Assembly: GCF_025602895.1 (NCBI RefSeq)
Contig: NW_026516498.1
Location: forward strand, 1 to 29,959
Length of the DNA: 29,959 nucleotides
Reading direction: 5' to 3'
DNA from: Polychytrium aggregatum
Taxonomy: Eukaryota; Chytridiomycota; Chytridiomycetes; Polychytriales
This document shows, one piece after another, positions 10,234 through 22,988 of this stretch. A program made the position numbers and the translations under genes. The notes under the pieces were generated by a model. It was not told the origin of the DNA. It saw only the letters and a program-made list of their open reading frames with translations, and ran no database searches. The first letter of the stretch is position 1. Every line of letters starts with the position of its first letter.

Positions 10234-10400
10234 GCCTTTTTTGCTTCCATTTCCCGCTTCCCACTCTCCTTCCCGTGGTCCGTCATTTGTACTCTCATCC
10301 CAGTGTGCTAGCTCTTCTGTGGATCATGTCCCTCGCTTCGAGCCTTCTCTTTATCCGCAACGAGCTGCTGTCCGGCGCCGTCCTGTGTTGTTGATACTGT
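10234..10400 (+). repeat. Duplicated 3' flank of the tRNA pair
   Basis: About 165 bp after tRNA pair 3 match, in inverted orientation, the flank of pair 1 (about 2790-2970), starting GCTTCCATTTCCCGCTTCCC and running to GGCGCCGTCCTGTG. The copies differ by a missing T-rich segment and a few substitutions. So the tRNA pair and its flank were duplicated as one module within the arm before the arms were formed or homogenised. Confidence 0.8.
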
Positions 10401-10685
10401 TGCCAGGCGGTGTATTGGTCCGTTTGGTTGACTGGAGAATATGGACAATAGCGAAGCCTCGTCCCAGCAATATTGGATTAATAATACCACACTATATCAT
10501 ATATCACTATCAATTCTTCAATAATATAGATTGGATGCAAAAAGGATTGTCGTTACAACTTTTCGAACCTTTCTTTCGAGGTTTGTTGGGTAATTTGCAG
10601 CATGATCTGTTCGACTCGAGCCGGGGGGACTGGGAGGACTGGAAACCCATGGTTAGGTTTATAAGCCATATAAAATAAAAGCGAA
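10401..10685. other. Non-coding spacer between tRNA flank and TAA tract
   Basis: No gene is recognised. A plus-strand frame reading through from the tRNA flank has no conserved features. The sequence is repeated in the right arm at 17510-17800. Confidence 0.5.
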
Positions 10686-11404
<719 letters not shown>

Positions 11405-11642
11405 CACAGCCACCCACCTCCCACAAATAGATTTCTTTCCTTCGTTCATGTTAATCCTCTCTTCAATCTTCTCAGTAGAGTTCAATATCTTTCCTCGATC
11501 ATCTCAATTCGATAGGTTCATCCTGCACTTGTTATTTTCTCTGTTTCAAGTAATCATTCCCACATCGCTTACTGTCACCGCGTTTTCTCAACCAGCATCC
11601 ACACATCGCTCCGCTTCCTATCGAATCCATTCATCTCGTAAA

Positions 11643-12079
11643 ATGGATTGTCATACGCTCTCTTGGCGCATTCCAATCGTGTGTACTTGTCTCAACCCCA
11701 ATATCCCTTGCCGCAGGTCCCACCACTAAGTTTCAGTTTGGTATCTTGGGCAAGTCTCTCTTTGATTGTCACTCTTCCACTTCGTACTCTGCTTTCTTGT
11801 CAACTGAGCTTTACATATCTGCTCATATCCATGGGCTATGTTGCAGCTATCCATAATTACAATCCCCTCTCCGGAAAAGTGGCTGAAGCTGAGTCGCCGA
11901 TGCGAGTTGAAGTGTCCTCGTCTCCTGGCGCACACGACTTTTTACTTCCAACTTTATTTGAATTTGCTGAAAGGAATATGAAAGTAAAACAAAGCTACGA
12001 CGGAGGACGAATATCTAATGGACTCCCAACAGCAAACTTTTGCACGCTCGTTTGGGATAAGAGGATTTTGGTGAGGTGA
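11643..12079 (+). CDS. Possible small spliced gene of unknown function in the spacer
   Basis: A pyrimidine-rich leader (11430-11640) precedes ATGGATTGTCATACG in the context TCGTAAAATGG. A plausible intron (donor GTGTGTAC near 11680, acceptor CCGCAG near 11717) would join it to a frame open to the TGA at 12077-12079, which contains MGYVAAIHNYNPLSG. Another frame after an AG near 11734 is also open for about 45 codons, so the model is not unique. No family is recognised. It would be convergent with the NRPS-like gene, about 100 bp from its 3' end. Confidence 0.25.
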
Positions 12080-12178
12080 AATCCTCTCTTTCTAATTGCA
12101 ACGGGATGCCGAATAATCGAGAGAGGGGGGGGAGTGAGACTTGGTAACTATGCTCAATACAGCACAGGTCTTTGTTCT

Positions 12179-15100
12179 TCAATGCCGGCCTGTTCGCCCA
12201 AAGATGCTCACTTTCGGGGAACTCTTCTTCTTTGATGTCGGAAGAAGGGTTTTGAGGAGCAGGCAGAATTTAGCATGGTAAAGGTAACTAAGACACTTTC
12301 GAGTGACCTGCACCGCGCGCGGGCTTGGAGTCGGGTAAATGGCTTGAGTATTTCTGTTGTCGATCTTGAATGACATATCCATCATAATATGCATCAAGGG
12401 AAGAGTGCGTTTGTTTCAAGTGATGTGTTTTCGACCAACAATGTTTTGAACTGCTCGCGAGTTTCGAATAGAACACGCCACCCGTGGGCGTTGACGATTT
12501 CGAATAGTTGGTTTCGGTGATGACGCTTTGCAGTGATATATATCATGGGAGGCGGGTGATATAAGGCGATAAAAGGTATTGGGGCGGGTATCGAGCGTGT
12601 TAGCGACAAGTGGCGATTCATCAAATTTCACCTTTGGACCCCCACTCAGTGTTTCTCGGCACCGGTATCTTCCATATCCACATGTCTATCTGCCAATCAC
12701 AGCGGTTCGCTTCTCCCGTGCATTTCTCGCCCAGCCAATTCTCACCTGTTACTCAGAGTCGCTGACATGGAACACAAATTTGGACAAAGCCTCCTCCGAG
12801 CCAGCAATCTCGGCAACCACCTTGGCGACATGGTCGACGGGATCCATGGTCATCGTGACGGGAGTGGCGTGCGAGGGAGCAATACCGAGTTGAATGCATC
12901 CCTTAACATACCGCCAGATGTAGTCGTCCGAGTTACTCACTGATGATAAAGTGGGTGAATGCGAGTGAGTGTGGGTGATTACAAGAGGCTTTGGTCAAAT
13001 CCCTTCCCTCAGAGTGGTTTCGATACGTGGGCTGCGTCCTGGGGATTCGGCGCATGCGGCTCCACCACATCACATCACACCACACTGCTTCCACACCACA
13101 CTCAACTCACCTCCGTACTGGCTGTCGCCGACGATACCGGCTGGGCGGATGATGGTCACCGGCACTCCCCTCGATCGTGCCTTGTTGACCAGCTGCTCAG
13201 AGACCCACTTGGTCTGGCCATACCCGCAGAGATGTTCCAGGCCGAGTAGATCTTCTCCTCGAGCGGCTTGTCTGCCTTCTTGGCCATCGGGATGGTGCCG
13301 ATGGTCGAGATGTAGTGCAACACCTTGAGGTGATGAGTTGTGGCCAGTTGCAATGCCGTTGCCGTTGCTGTGGACATTGGGTCCCTTGAGTCGCTCGTAG
13401 TCATACAGCCAGTGGACCTCGGCGCCGTTGTGGACAATCATGTCGGTCTCCTCGCTGATCTCCTTCCATCGCTCGTCCGAGAGTCCCCACTTGTCCTGCG
13501 ACAGGTTGCCGCACAGTCCAACGAGTCGAGACTTGAGGTTGTGGTCAAGAAAGGCTCTCTGGCTCGGATCGAGGACCAGCTTCTGAGCCGTGCTGATGAT
13601 GCGCTCGACAGCCACCTGCTCGGTCGGAGCCCGCACGAGGCAGTAGATCTTGGCCTGAGGGAACTTGTGGGCCAGCTCAAAGATCAGGAATGCTCCGAGG
13701 AAGCCAGTGGCACCGGTCAGGACGATGCCGCGAGGGTCCTTGGGATAGACAAACGGAGGGAGACCCTCGGCGTCACACTCGCATCGTCGAGCTTGGCGGC
13801 CTTCGGCAGCCAGATGGACGGTCGGGGGAATCAGGGGCTTGTTGTCGAGGATGTCGACAACCAGCTGGGCGACATCAGTCGGTGTCATCCGTTCGACAGC
13901 AAGATAAGTGGCGAGATTTCGACACTGAACTCGTCCTTGATGGCGAGGGCCAGACGGCCGACACTCAGGCGAGTCAAAGCCGACACCGCCGATGTAGTAG
14001 TTGCGGCCGTCCAATGCTTCGATATCGAGAATCTGGCTTCCAAGGCGAGAAATCTTTGTGCGATGCGAGATAGTGCCGTGCGATTGACATCCAGGATTGG
14101 ATACGAGACAGACATGCCGTAGTGATCAGCTCGCTCCGCGATACGCTTCAGTTTCTTGAGGTCGCGTTTTCCGGATTCGTTTGAAAGGAACCTCACTCAG
14201 CTCGAAGCAGTTGTGGATCGGGAACTTGGCGACATTTTTAAGAGCAAACAGATCCTCAGTCATTTGAAGAATCTCCCCGGGACTCAGCACCGGATTGGAT
14301 CCCTTTCGAGGAACATAAAGCATGACAATCTTCTTCTCAGAAGTCTGGACCAGGGCACAATTCCGCCAGGACCCCTCCCATATGCTGGTTCGCCAGTTTC
14401 TTCGAGTGCGTTGAGGTCGACGTAAACACCGTTGACCTTGATCTTCTGGCCGAATCTGAGTTCAACATAATTGTGATCAGGGCGACGGCCTGGTCAGTAA
14501 TGTTCAAGCCGATACGCCTTCCAGTATCAAGGATGCCATCGTTGGCAGCACTTGTCCTAAGAAACAATGTGGCACAAACCTTCCGATGACGGTTAAATTC
14601 TCGGTCGCCCTTCATTTCGACCCAGTCCATGGTGCAGACACGGGCGAGCCGTCCTCGAGGAAGCCAAAGGATGCCAGCTTGTCATTGGGGATCAGAATTC
14701 GCAAAAGTTGGGGTGGTTCTTGATGGGGTCGTCCTTGTCACCGCCAAAACCAGGATTCCACTACAAGATACTCGCTGATCCACTGTGTTGCCCTCCTCAT
14801 CGAAGAGGAGACAGCGGACACCAGGCTTTTAGCAACTTATAGACAAGTTGCGAAGGTGTCTCCTCTGATGGCTGAATGATGCATGAGGATACAGCGTTGA
14901 TGACACTGGTCTAGAGGGGAGGGGGAGACCCGTTAGCTCAGATAGCCACACGCCGCCTAGCTACGCAAATCGACGTACCTCACTGGAGCCGTAGGAGCAT
15001 CTGATGATGGCATTTGGACACAACTTCCTTGCTCGATGAACCACCGAAATGGGAATAAGCTCGGACGCGAAATTCACCCGCTTGGTTTTGTCCCAACAGG

Positions 15101-16408
15101 GGGTCTTGTCCTTGGTGCTTGCCACATTGAAAACCATTTTGACGAAAGATGGAGGCTGGATTTGGGATCGCGGGTGAGTGCGCGGCTATCGATCACCGTG
15201 GGTCATACAAACCAACTCACCGATATCACAATGTCGAGGCCTCTATCCAGCAGGCCAATAACGCTCCGAGCTTTATCCATTGGATTAGGTGTCGGCTTTG
15301 GGAACCAAACCGATCCTTTGGTGTTGAACACCAAGACCAGGGATGCCATGGATGCCGAAAACGACGGTGCCTGGAACACAGCTATGCTTCCGTAGGGCAC
15401 ACCAACTGCGGGCCGGCTCGTCTGGCAGAATCGATGGGAGACCTGATAGCTGTTGGATTGAATCGAAGGGTTGTAAGCTCAGCGCCGCTGCCGATGTGAA
15501 CGCTTCGCGAGACGCACAAATGAAACTCACGTCTTTGGAATTCCTACGAGACATCAAAGGTAAGAGAACCATTTCATTAGGTACAAGATCTTCACACTCT
15601 TACGGTAAAGAGCGGGAGACTTGCCTGTCGTGCCAGAGGTGCTGAGGTATCCAATGTATTCATCGAACGACTCGCAGGCACTCGTGGAAGGTGTGGGGAC
15701 GACCCCTTCAAAAGCCAGGCTGGCGGCATCGATTGGCTGTAGACCTTCGATTCGACCAGGCTTGTTGAGACGGTAGAGCACGTACTTGATATTGAGCCTT
15801 GGGAAGGCACGGGTGATACGGTTATAATGGAGTCCATATCGCCTGACGGCTGCTGGAGGGCTTACCTCTGACAGAGACTCTTGCGGGGCTGTTGCAGGCC
15901 AATTCAATCCGAATTGCGATCATTTTCCTGTATCAACCAAGATTCAAGGTTTAGCTTGATGAGCACATCCAGTGCGCTGTCACAGCCAGATCTCCAGATA
16001 TCATTGAATACCGACTTGCCGAGAATCCAGAGGGCAAACGAATAGATGACCCAGTGCGCTTCGGGTTCGCAAAACAGCGCGACGGTGTCGTGGCCAGGGT
16101 CATCCCAATCAGGCAAAGCTTTGAGGGCCTGGGCGATGGAATACGATCGATTCCAGAGCTGAAGGTAGCTGAATTTCTCCAGGACGTCGCTCTCGTTGGG
16201 TGAGGATGGCAAGAGCGTCGGGTTCATCTTTGGCCATTTGAATAACGGTCTCGAGCGGATGGACCCACGGCCCAAAGGGATCCATCGGAGGGGGCCGCTG
16301 TGGTTGGATCAGCATTGGGGAAGCGGCTGCCCCTCTGGAAGGGACGGAAAGTGCATCGGCTTGGGCAGAGCCTTCTCCGAAGCAGCAGCTGAGGATCTTG
16401 AACACCAT
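12179..16408 (-). CDS. NRPS-like carboxylate reductase (A-T-R), frameshifted as read
   Basis: The enzyme class activates a carboxylic acid as adenylate, loads it on a phosphopantetheine carrier and releases an aldehyde or alcohol with NAD(P)H. The chosen start is ATG 16408 (MVFKILSCCFGEG). An adenylation domain follows: P-loop STSGTTGKSP near 15619-15647, GDREF near 14600, and A10-like SGKRDLKKLKR near 14150-14176. The carrier motif GFDSL is near 13970. The reductase domain has TGATGFLG near 13700 and YGQTK at 13222-13208. A C-terminal part (LFEIVNAHGW near 12500) follows. Several short introns are visible, for example the one ending TCTCGTAG near 15553. At least five frame changes (near 16210, 15400, 14600, 13960, 13230-13380) are not explained by introns, so it is either decayed or poorly called. 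The substrate is unknown. Lys2-type reductases share the layout, but I would not call this one Lys2. Confidence 0.8.
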
Positions 16409-16718
16409 CGTGGCACCGGGGTTCAAGAGCGGGCCGTAAGAAGAGAGACCGCACGAAACTGGAATGAAGAACGGAGAGGAAGGGGAGACAGCAGGTCGAA
16501 GGCCAACGGGAGACAGAGAGGCGACGTGCGAAGAACGCAAAGGCACGAGGGCGGCAAATCGGAAACGTGGGTGCCATCGCCGCATTCGCGCCAGCAGACA
16601 CGTTCAAGTGGCGCGCCTTGAAGACATCTGGTAAGACAATTCGAGCTGGCATTGAACCACGGCAGATGCGGGGCGGAAGGAACAGCAACTGCCGGGGTGT
16701 GCGGAGAAAGTGGTTGGA

Positions 16719-17243
16719 CGGCCCTCGTCCGAAGAATGCCCGTGTAAACAGGACGGAGGTGCCTTGAATGTGTAGTTCGTATCCGGCGCCACCAAACGCT
16801 AGAATCTGCTGAGCCTTTCTTGTCGCTTGCATATTGCCAGGGCAGAGAGCAGATGGGGGCTTACTCCACCGAGTACACCTGGACGTCAAGCGGGCAATAG
16901 GGGCTCTTCAGGATGATTGGGATCTTATCCTCTCGCTCCCCATGGGAACGACGCTAATCAGCCAGCGTCCTGCAGTCCTTTAGACCGCTGAGCAGCGCTG
17001 GGCCTCTTGGATGGCAACACGATGACGACCAGTAGAAACATTAAACTGAAGAACGACCGCTTATTCATGCACTTGCACCGAAAGGAAGCTTTAGCCCAAG
17101 GCAAGAAGCGGGTAGCTTTCAGGGTGGATTGAATCTAGCCATTATACATCACAGCTTTATCACCGAACATAGTTAATCAACTAGGATTAGTGGCAGTCAT
17201 TTGGATTTCATAATTCTAGAATGACATAACATTTTATGTATCA

Positions 17244-17244
<1 letters not shown>
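16719..17244. other. Upstream region of the NRPS-like gene inside the right arm
   Basis: The NRPS-like ATG (16408) lies 311 bp inside the spacer, so distal promoter elements should fall in this arm sequence, which is shared with the left arm end (10879-11404). No distinct gene or TATA box stands out. Confidence 0.5.
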
Positions 17245-17288
<44 letters not shown>

Positions 17289-17327
17289 TATTATGATTAT
17301 TATTATTAATTATTATGATTATTATTT

Positions 17328-17368
<41 letters not shown>

Positions 17369-17459
17369 GATTTTATTAGTATATTATTATTATTATTATT
17401 ATATAGTATTTATTATATATTATTATTATTATTATTATGTATTATTATTATTATTAGTA

Positions 17460-17498
<39 letters not shown>

Positions 17499-17510
17499 TA
17501 TTTATTTTTT
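17245..17510 (+). repeat. (TTA)n microsatellite, about 260 bp, interrupted
   Basis: Right-arm counterpart of the tract at 10686-10878. It is longer and has many interruptions (TTATGATT, TTAGTA, TATATAG), whereas the left tract is nearly pure. Confidence 0.98.
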
Positions 17511-17964
17511 CTTCGCTTTTATTTTATATGGCTTATAAACCTAACCATGGGTTCCAGTCCTCCCAGTCCCCCCGGCTCGAGTCGAAACAGATCATGCTGC
17601 AAATTACCCAACAAAACCTCGAAAGAAAGGTTCGAAAAGTTGTAACGACAATCCTTGTTGCATCCAATCTATATTATTGAAGAATTGATAGTGATATATG
17701 ATATAGTGTGGTATTATTAATCCAATATTGCTGGGACGAGGCTTCGCTATTGTCCATATTCTCCAGTCAACCAAACGGACCAATACACCGCCTGCAACAG
17801 TATCAACAACACAGGACGGCGCCGGACAGCAGCTCGTTGCGGATAAAGAGAAGGCTCGAAGCGAGGGACATGGATCCACAGAAGAGCTAGCACCTGGGGA
17901 TGAGAGTACAAATGACGGACCACGGGAAGGAGAGTGGGAAGCGGGAAATGGAAGCAAAAAAGGC
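17511..17964. other. Right-arm copy of the tRNA pair 3 flank
   Basis: Reverse complement of about 10234-10680, with the same duplicated tRNA flank next to the tRNA pair (about 17798-17960). No gene is recognised. Confidence 0.6.
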
Positions 17965-18038
17965 TAGCATCGGGAGGTTTCGATCCTCCGACCTCAGGGT
18001 TATGAGCCCCGCGCGCTTCCACTGCGCTACGATTGCCT
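17965..18038 (-). tRNA. tRNA-iMet(CAT), pair 3 right, with extra bases in the acceptor
   Basis: Body and anticodon loop (CTCATAA) are intact, but the 5' acceptor strand carries two extra bases (plus strand GATTGCCTGAAG instead of GATGCTGAAG), which breaks the A1:U72 stem as written. Either a decayed copy or consensus errors. Confidence 0.7.
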
Positions 18039-18046
18039 GAAGTAAT

Positions 18047-18127
18047 TGACGAGAGTGGATTCGAACCACGCCTCCGGAGAGATCACGGCCTTAACGTGAC
18101 GCCTTAGACCAACTCGGCCATCTCGCC
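18047..18127 (-). tRNA. tRNA-Leu(AAG), pair 3 right, shortened T-stem
   Basis: It is 81 nt long. The anticodon arm and acceptor are intact, but one G and one C are missing from the T-stem so that GTGGG/CCCAC becomes GTGG/CCAC. The two losses compensate each other, yet both are in homopolymers, where sequencing errors concentrate. Confidence 0.8.
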
Positions 18128-18415
18128 TTGTTTGCTATTACAGTAAAATAAATATATAAACATTATAAAATCTACAGAAGACCGCCACCATCACCCCAGT
18201 GCTCACCGCGCGTGACTTTCTATTTTCAAGCTCTCGTGCATCACACTTTCATCTTTCATTTTTCACCCTGTGTTTCTTTGGACAGCACCCCCCCCCCCAA
18301 GTTCAAATCCTTTGAGCTTCCGTATATGCTGAAGCGTATCCGCAACATCCCAAACAATTCAGCCCAATCAATATATAATAAGTGTCGATCCAAATGCCTT
18401 TCCAGGCACTGGCAC
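18128..18415. other. Spacer upstream of tRNA pair 3 right
   Basis: Reverse complement of 9786-10070, with the AT-rich stretch next to the tRNA-Leu gene and a C-run near 18290. No gene is seen. Confidence 0.5.
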
Positions 18416-18946
18416 TGGCACTGGCCTTACTAACCAGGACAGTTTATAATCATCACTGCAGCTCCCTGTCTCTTGGGGAGCTGTTGCGGAGGGGCGGCGA
18501 TGTCAAGCTTTGCCTAACTCATCCGTCCAGTGAGAGTTTGGAATCTGCAACTCTAACTTCCATGTGCTGACATGTGCTGACATATGCCTGTGAAACTGTT
18601 TCCTCAGGCCCCTATTGTCGTGCATGGCTCATACGACCGATTGGCGCATACGAATGATTGGCGTCCACAACAGACACTGAGCTGCGATGTCACCCAACAC
18701 CGCCACGACATTCAGCCAGATCGCTGGTCTGTTGTTGAGGATTCGTTCGCGACTGGCACACCATTTGCTCAGTTTTCCTGGTCGATGGTGACTGGTCTTG
18801 CGGGCACTCGAGCCAGCTTGGGGGGTGTGCCGGTTGCAAGCCCGATGTACGTGATGCCTTCGCGAATCGTCGTGGGGTGTGTACGTACTTGTCAAGACGG
18901 TCGTCGGCTCGGACACATTCCGACGCATGTTTCCTGTTCACGGGGA
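18416..18946 (-). repeat. 0.54-kb repeat, hybrid single copy of the right arm
   Basis: On its centre-facing side this copy matches copy 2 (TCTAACTTCC, the acceptor-side markers). On its outer side it matches copy 1 (GACACATTC and then the copy-1 upstream DNA). The switch lies in 18906-18915. The ORF starting at 18584 (MPVKLFPQ...) is open for 141 codons across the junction, longer than in either left copy. The product is unknown. Confidence 0.85.
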
Positions 18947-19826
18947 CTTTGGGACTATTGGGTCCAGGCTTTATGCGCGCTCCACCAGGTTTGGGAGGGA
19001 AACCTCTGACCCGCCAGAGGAACATTCTTCGGGCTTGAGCGGCTGATATCACTGGCATCCGCGCGGTCAGGGACAGGGTCTCCATCCCATTTGTAGGTGC
19101 CTGCGATCGACATTACCTTGCTTGATTTCCTTCCTTTTCGTAGAGGCGCATAGTCATTGCCTTTTTGATGGGAACGCCTGTTCTTGTCCTGATGCTGAGA
19201 ATAGTATGTACAGGAGGAATACAGAAACAATGTGTGCTCTATGTATGTACTTTCTGTTGGTATATTTTTTATTATGCGAGAGATCTTTTTATCCGCATAA
19301 AAACTTCTATACACCACACGTAATAGGGATTAAGCCACACCCACCCAGTAGCGAAAGCTCTGGGAACCAAGTTCAATTTCTTTGTTCAGAATAACTCAGC
19401 TGAATCTGGCGTGAGCCAGAAACCTTCCTGTGGAGATGCCTGTAAGCTCTCTATGTGGCTACCGAAGTTAGTTCCATCGAAAAATTGATTTCTCAAGTGT
19501 CACGTAGACATTGATGGCTTGCATACTTGCTTCCGCCCTTTGGGGAATATGAAAATAAATATACTATTAATAAATTACGTAATATGGATGCAGAAGCCTC
19601 ATCACAGCAACATCGGTTCTATGTAAGCCATAGAAAACACTCTGAGGAATTTGCTGCGATAATCTGTAACATTTTATAATATTTGCTTAGAATGAAATAC
19701 TGGGGTCTACAGTTTGTGAGACCCCAACGACTTGTGCACGACAGCGAAAGCAAATGTGTGATCGGGGGAGGCTTGATCTGGTATTATCAAATAGTTTATA
19801 TTTTTAATTTTTTTAAACGATCTCAA
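18947..19826. other. Non-coding stretch, right-arm copy of 6316-7198
   Basis: No gene is recognised. It holds a single copy of the 17-mer found twice in the left arm (reverse complement near 19189-19205) and the GGGGTCT/AGACCCC hairpin near 19700. Confidence 0.6.
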
Positions 19827-19909
19827 GGCGAGATGGCCGAGTTGGTCTAAGGCGTCACGTTAAGGCCGTGATCTCTCCGGAGGCGTGGGTTCGAATCCCA
19901 CTCTCGTCA
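19827..19909 (+). tRNA. tRNA-Leu(AAG), pair 2 right
   Basis: Intact 83-nt class II cloverleaf with anticodon AAG, preceded by a TATA-like AT-rich stretch (19793-19815). Confidence 0.95.
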
Positions 19910-19917
19910 CTTGCTTC

Positions 19918-19989
19918 AGCATCGTAGCGCAGTGGAAGCGCGCGGGGCTCATAACCCTGAGGTCGGAGGATCGAAACCTCCCGATGCTA
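19918..19989 (+). tRNA. tRNA-iMet(CAT), pair 2 right
   Basis: Intact 72-nt initiator tRNA with A1:U72. The spacer CTTGCTTC (8 bp) separates it from the tRNA-Leu gene, and a T6 run follows. Confidence 0.95.
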
Positions 19990-22988
19990 GCCTTTTTTGC
20001 TATTTTTCTCTTCCACTACTCGATTGCATCAATTTTATCGATACTTTTGCTGTCCTGGGATGGGTTTAATAAAAATCCTCATTCAGACACCCCATATTGT
20101 AATTATTCAGAATTTGACGACTGGACGATGAAGTACGCTTCCGAACCGAACAGCAAATCATATGTTTTTGAATATGGACATCGACATATTCTGACTATCT
20201 CATCATTCATCAGATATTTATAGATGCTTTATCTAATCATATTTTCGTTTTGATTCCGTTTGCTGACCGCGAACTCCACCGGGGCAGATGAGCAGCCGGG
20301 AAAATATTCGCAGCAATACCTTCATGAAAACAAAAAATAGTTCCCGAACTATCAATATGGCTTAAAAATCGGTCAGTCGAGCTGACAGTGAATGAAATGA
20401 CTTGCCCAGTTATTCATTAGATTTTTGACATCAAAAAATTGATAGACTCGATAAATATCGAAGTTGTGGAGGCTCAAGATTGCGATCGCGCGATCGAATT
20501 AGTTCCTAATCAGAATACGTAGAGAATCAGCCTAGCAGCACATCGTACCTCTGTTTTTAATGCGTTCGGCCTATGTCTATAATCTGGCAATCACTACTCC
20601 TACATTATATTTTTTCAGTGCCCTACACAATCATTTAACCACGCGCTGTTGTGTTATCTAGGCTAGTGACAGGCTGCTTTGGGAGTAAGGCTTCGACCAA
20701 AGTCGTCAAAGCTTGAGCTGAATGTCGACTGGTTCAGCACTCGGTCCAATCTCAATATGTTTTATATATCAATCTGTTGTTCAGGTTACTTGGGTTTCCA
20801 TATTCGACAGAATAGTCTTCTATGAACAGGTGTCGCATCAACCCATCGGAGCGATGATGCTCGAGCTAGACAAGATATTGCCAGCCGATCTTTGATCAAC
20901 CCGTGACCCAAGAAATACCCAGTCAGGCTGATCAAGCGTGGGAGAATCGCAGACTCAAACGCATCTTCAGTTTGTAGTATCGGTGGTATTTTAAGTACTC
21001 TGGTACCAGATTGCTATGAGATTGAGTGGACTCGTCAGGATGATGGGACTATGCTCGAGGCGCATTACTCCACCGCGCACGGCTCATGAAGCTTCAAAGT
21101 ACAACTTCAAGGTATTCACGCGTAACCCGATCCTTTAATTGTCATTTTATATTGGGAACCACTCAGGATAATCCAGATCAACAGGGTAACGTCCCCCCAG
21201 CATGGTTAATGGCTTTAAAAACGCGAAAGGATTACGTACTTCTGTGTTATTTTGGCGCGAATAGGCTTAAGCTATATTATCAAATTAAATTTGAACGCGG
21301 ATCGAGGCGCTGCGCGCCAGCTTCCAGATATTGATTTAGTCCAAGTAAACATTACCTGAAAATTATGGAGGCTGCTAGTAAGCATATTTGGGGCACATGG
21401 TCACCGGAACAAATCCGAGTTTCCGCCCCCCCCCTAATGGGAGGTCTATATTCTTTTTTCTTTTCCGGACCACCACGCCGACAAGCAACGGACCTGCATT
21501 CATACAGCCCTAAACCCATAAAATTGGGTTCCTCGAGTATTTTGGCGCTATTATTGATGTCACCGTATTTTTGCATCGATGAAAATGTGACGGCCGGCAC
21601 GCCGCCACATGTGCGCGGCAGGCTGACACTGCCCCGTCCTCTTGCTGGGCTGGGCCTATAAAGGGCACTCCGCCTCCCCGGGACAGGCCCAGCAAGAGGA
21701 GTCTTCTGTTTTCATCCGTCTGAATATACTTCTCGCTCCAAGGCACCGTCCCCGTCCCAGCTCCGTACCCGTCCGTTACAGAAAACCCGAACGAATGGTG
21801 GTCAGGACGAAGAGAGCAGCGCCCAGCATGTCCAAGCTGGCTTGGCCATCGGAACCTTCGGTCAAGTCCCCAACAATCAACATATCGCATGTTCCCGTGA
21901 TTCATGACGGGATCTGGCTTTGCCTCGATGCCATCCCGGAAATGAAACGGGATGGCTCCACAGGACACAGACATTCTGCCTGAGCCAGCTGTCTCGCATA
22001 GTCCGCGCGACATCACACGAAGCACCATACCACTACTGTGGACTGCCCATAACAACAGGAAGATTGCATTTATTACCTGTTTCATCAGCAGCAATCAAGG
22101 ACCAACCATACTTTGAAAAGTTCCACTACAGTGACGTTAAGTGAGGCCTGGCCTGTTCATGTAAGTACAGGAGCGCCGCATTTTTGATGATCATAACCTT
22201 CGACAAGGACAGTGATTCGACCACGGGATCCACAAATCCGATCGGTCAAACCATTCATGCTGACCCCTAATGCACAGTCATTATCCAAGCACGGAAATCA
22301 GTCGATGTACTCATTCGCGCTGAGAACAAAACGGAGAGAATCTGAATCAAGTTCGGACCAAACCATTCCACGCAGACTATACATCGGAACAGTATGGTCG
22401 AGGACAGAGGTTTTCTCGGATATTCACAGTTTATATCATATCTGCACTAAAACAGAGATACAACGGCAAAATCGAGGTAGAAATCGGCCGATAACACGCA
22501 CCGGCTTGCATAGATGAGGATGAAGCCTTGAACGCCCAAGCGGGAGCCATAGAAATATTATTTGACGGATCAAGTTCGAGACCGAAGGTGTCAGGCCCAT
22601 TGTTCTGATACACACCAGGAAAGATTTACAAGCTAGAAAGCGAGAAACTCATCATGTAGCAGGCCCTAATAGTCCTGCCAACTAATATGAAACATATTTT
22701 TCACGACCTGAAATAGGGACTCGCTGAATGGACAGTCCGACCCAGCAAATCTTCCGGGGTGGGACCCGTGGGCCACTCAAATAGTCCAAAATGTGTCGAA
22801 ATGCGGAAAACCCACGGGGAACTGATAAATATAATACGGCCGCAGAGACAGAATACAATATATTGATAAAAACAGGTTCGGAGCGGCCATAGGGCTGAGC
22901 TGTTATATGAGTGACAGAGCCTATGGTTCTATGGAAACTGGATCGATAGAATTGGGATGATATTGTATATATTGTTGATCGAAATCAA
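19990..22988. other. 3 kb without a recognised gene (right arm)
   Basis: Reverse complement of 3134-6152, with the same palindrome (near 20484), hairpin and TATA dyad. The longest downstream ATG frame is 62 codons (21795-21983, MVVRTKRAAPSMSKL...). The left arm has an indel in the same frame, which argues against a conserved protein. Confidence 0.7.
21638..21699 (+). promoter_or_regulatory. TATA element inside a 13-bp inverted repeat (right arm)
   Basis: CCTCTTGCTGGGC at 21638-21650 and GCCCAGCAAGAGG at 21687-21699 flank TATAAAG at 21657-21663. It mirrors 4430-4495. If it is a promoter, transcription runs to the right. Confidence 0.35.

Noticed and set aside
13060-13120. CACACCACA-rich stretch as a possible repeat array
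   Set aside because: Short, irregular and inside an intron of the NRPS-like gene.
13340-14122. 260-codon plus-strand ORF
   Set aside because: It is antisense to the carrier and reductase domains of the NRPS-like gene, whose motifs are clear on the minus strand.
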